This document shows, one piece after another, positions 49,969 through 50,841 of a stretch of DNA of 50,841 nucleotides. Below the pieces are notes generated by a model, which was given only the letters and a program-made list of their open reading frames with translations, was not told the DNA's origin and made no database searches. The stretch covers positions 1-50,841 of the forward strand of contig JBJELF010000083.1 in the NCBI GenBank assembly GCA_051879015.1, in the 5' to 3' direction. The DNA comes from JBJELF01 sp051879015 (GTDB lineage Bacteria; Bacillota; Clostridia; Lachnospirales; Lachnospiraceae). Position 1 is the first letter of the stretch; each line of letters begins with the position of its first letter. Position numbers and translations under genes: made by a program.

Positions 49969-50841
49969 TCAGGACTTTAATTCGTCAGAATTATCAACCG
50001 AATCCTCTGATTCGGTATTTTGTGGATGTTGTAAAAGTGCCAATTCCTGTTCGTTTAATTGCGGCAGAATTTCTTCCCATTCAGCAGCAGGTAAAGAATC
50101 CTGAAGTTCATTTAGAAATCTTTGAGTGTCATTAATTTCTATCTGCTGTTGTTTTTCCCGAATCTTGATTGATTGACGCAGGAAATGCTGCAGGAAGAAT
50201 AGCAGAAGAATGAACAGAGCACTGATGATACTTAGAATAAGACCAGTATAAAAACCAGGTGTGGTGTAATAGAATTCAATTTCATAGTAGCCCGTCTCTG
50301 AAATTGGAATTGCGATTAGGGCATCACCAAATTCGCGATATTCTGTTTCTTCTCCGTTTAGAGTGACAGTCCAACCTTCATCAGCAGGAATGCTGGTAAA
50401 CAGCAGTCCAGTCTCGGTGACATCAATATGGGCTTTGATGGTTGTATTGTCATAGAAGTCCACAATCATTTGATCACGGCTCAGTTCCTCATAAATCTGG
50501 TTAAAGATATCTAGGTCCATGCGGTAGGCGTTCACATACATTGGACCTTCTTCCTCACAGGTAAGTTCAATTGTATCGCCTGCTTCGTGCCAACCTAAAT
50601 CGAGAATAAAACCTCGGTTGACATTCTCGAATTTTTTGTTCAGAGAATCTGAACTGACAGAGATTGTTTTTGCCTTGCTGGACTTATTGATATACACGTA
50701 GATGTATCCGGATTCTGTCACAGTGATAGTGCTGGATGTAGTAGCTGTATTTGCTGGAATAGACACAAAAAGATTTTGTCCGACGATATATCTGGAAAAC
50801 TCATTTTGATTGTCTACTGGGTTGGAGGAAGCACTGCTGCA
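49969..50841 (-). CDS. YfhO-like membrane protein, C-terminal part (runs off the window)
   Basis: The frame is open to the right edge, so only the C-terminal 290 residues are seen. They show N-E-F-S-R-Y-I-V-G-Q-N-L-F-V, a beta-rich extracytoplasmic region ending in F-T-S-I-P-A-D-E-G-W-T-V-T-L-N-G (typical of YfhO), G-Y-Y-E-I-E-F-Y-Y, a final membrane helix (about 30 residues before a hydrophilic Glu-rich tail). YfhO proteins are large multi-pass glycosylation-related membrane proteins. The GTG near 50766 is internal, not the start. argH starts 53 bases after its stop. Confidence 0.85.
   Translation of the reverse strand, partial: CSSASSNPVDNQNEFSRYIVGQNLFVSIPANTATTSSTITVTESGYIYVYINKSSKAKTISVSSDSLNKKFENVNRGFILDLGWHEAGDTIELTCEEEGPMYVNAYRMDLDIFNQIYEELSRDQMIVDFYDNTTIKAHIDVTETGLLFTSIPADEGWTVTLNGEETEYREFGDALIAIPISETGYYEIEFYYTTPGFYTGLILSIISALFILLLFFLQHFLRQSIKIREKQQQIEINDTQRFLNELQDSLPAAEWEEILPQLNEQELALLQHPQNTESEDSVDNSDELKS

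Noticed and set aside
1..50841. CRISPR arrays, tRNA or rRNA genes, intact insertion sequences, prophage
   Set aside because: None was recognised on either strand; the only dispersed repeats are the palindromic family described.

Overview
The window looks like a chromosomal segment from an anaerobic, spore-forming, low-GC Clostridia bacterium, most likely a Lachnospiraceae member. The reasons are the tig-clpP-clpX-lon-engB order, AT-rich intergenic regions with TTGACA/TATAAT-type promoters, strong AGGAGG ribosome sites, spore-associated proteins (a SPOCS/LysM protein and a SpoIIQ-like M23 protein) and an oxygen-sensitive pyruvate formate-lyase operon. No rRNA, tRNA, CRISPR array, intact insertion sequence or prophage gene was seen.

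Layout. 1-2.6 kb: a minus-strand pair, XpaC-like then TelA (toxic-anion/tellurite resistance families). 2.7-6.2 kb: a short-chain dehydrogenase remnant, a three-gene MacB-type ABC exporter on the minus strand, and an upstream region with an operator-like palindrome between the arms of an inverted duplication. 6.3-9.1 kb: glycosyltransferase, permuted papain-like hydrolase and LPG-synthase-type membrane protein. 9.2-10.5 kb: M20 amidohydrolase. 10.7-16.9 kb: a Ter-type gene cluster (PRTase-TRSP, PRTase-PELOTA/StiP, HpcH/HpaI lyase, a frameshifted HAD hydrolase, TerD, AIM24). 17-20.6 kb: a membrane protein, YesL and a SPOCS/LysM protein with a sigma-E-like promoter. 20.8-24 kb: glmM-glmS. 24.3-29.1 kb: GIY-YIG protein, DUF1858 redox protein, and a split pyruvate formate-lyase operon (core; a Cys-motif relative of the glycyl-radical domain; the glycyl-radical domain itself; activase; ferredoxin). 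29.3-32.6 kb: MerR-like regulator, SpoIIQ-like protein, CYTH protein, DJ-1/PfpI protein. 32.8-40.4 kb: protein quality control (tig, clpP, clpX, lon), engB and a DUF3810 protein. 40.5-50.8 kb: two LCP proteins, zinc-ribbon protein, aroE, RlmL-like methyltransferase, rdgB, YfcE-like phosphoesterase, nucleotidyltransferase, argH and the C-terminal part of a YfhO-like protein that runs off the window.

Most unusual observations. (1) Pyruvate formate-lyase is encoded as two polypeptides whose lengths add up to one normal enzyme (679 + 79 aa). Between them lies a 71-aa protein that copies the start of the glycyl-radical domain but replaces the radical loop with a CxxC-x6-C segment. (2) Nine copies of a modular, palindromic, MITE-like intergenic repeat lie between 7.3 and 34.2 kb, several touching stop codons. 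(3) The HAD gene of the Ter cluster is frameshifted right beside a perfect 16-bp inverted repeat, as expected from a palindrome-templated mutation.

All family assignments come from reading the translated sequence and from memory of the families; no database search was possible.
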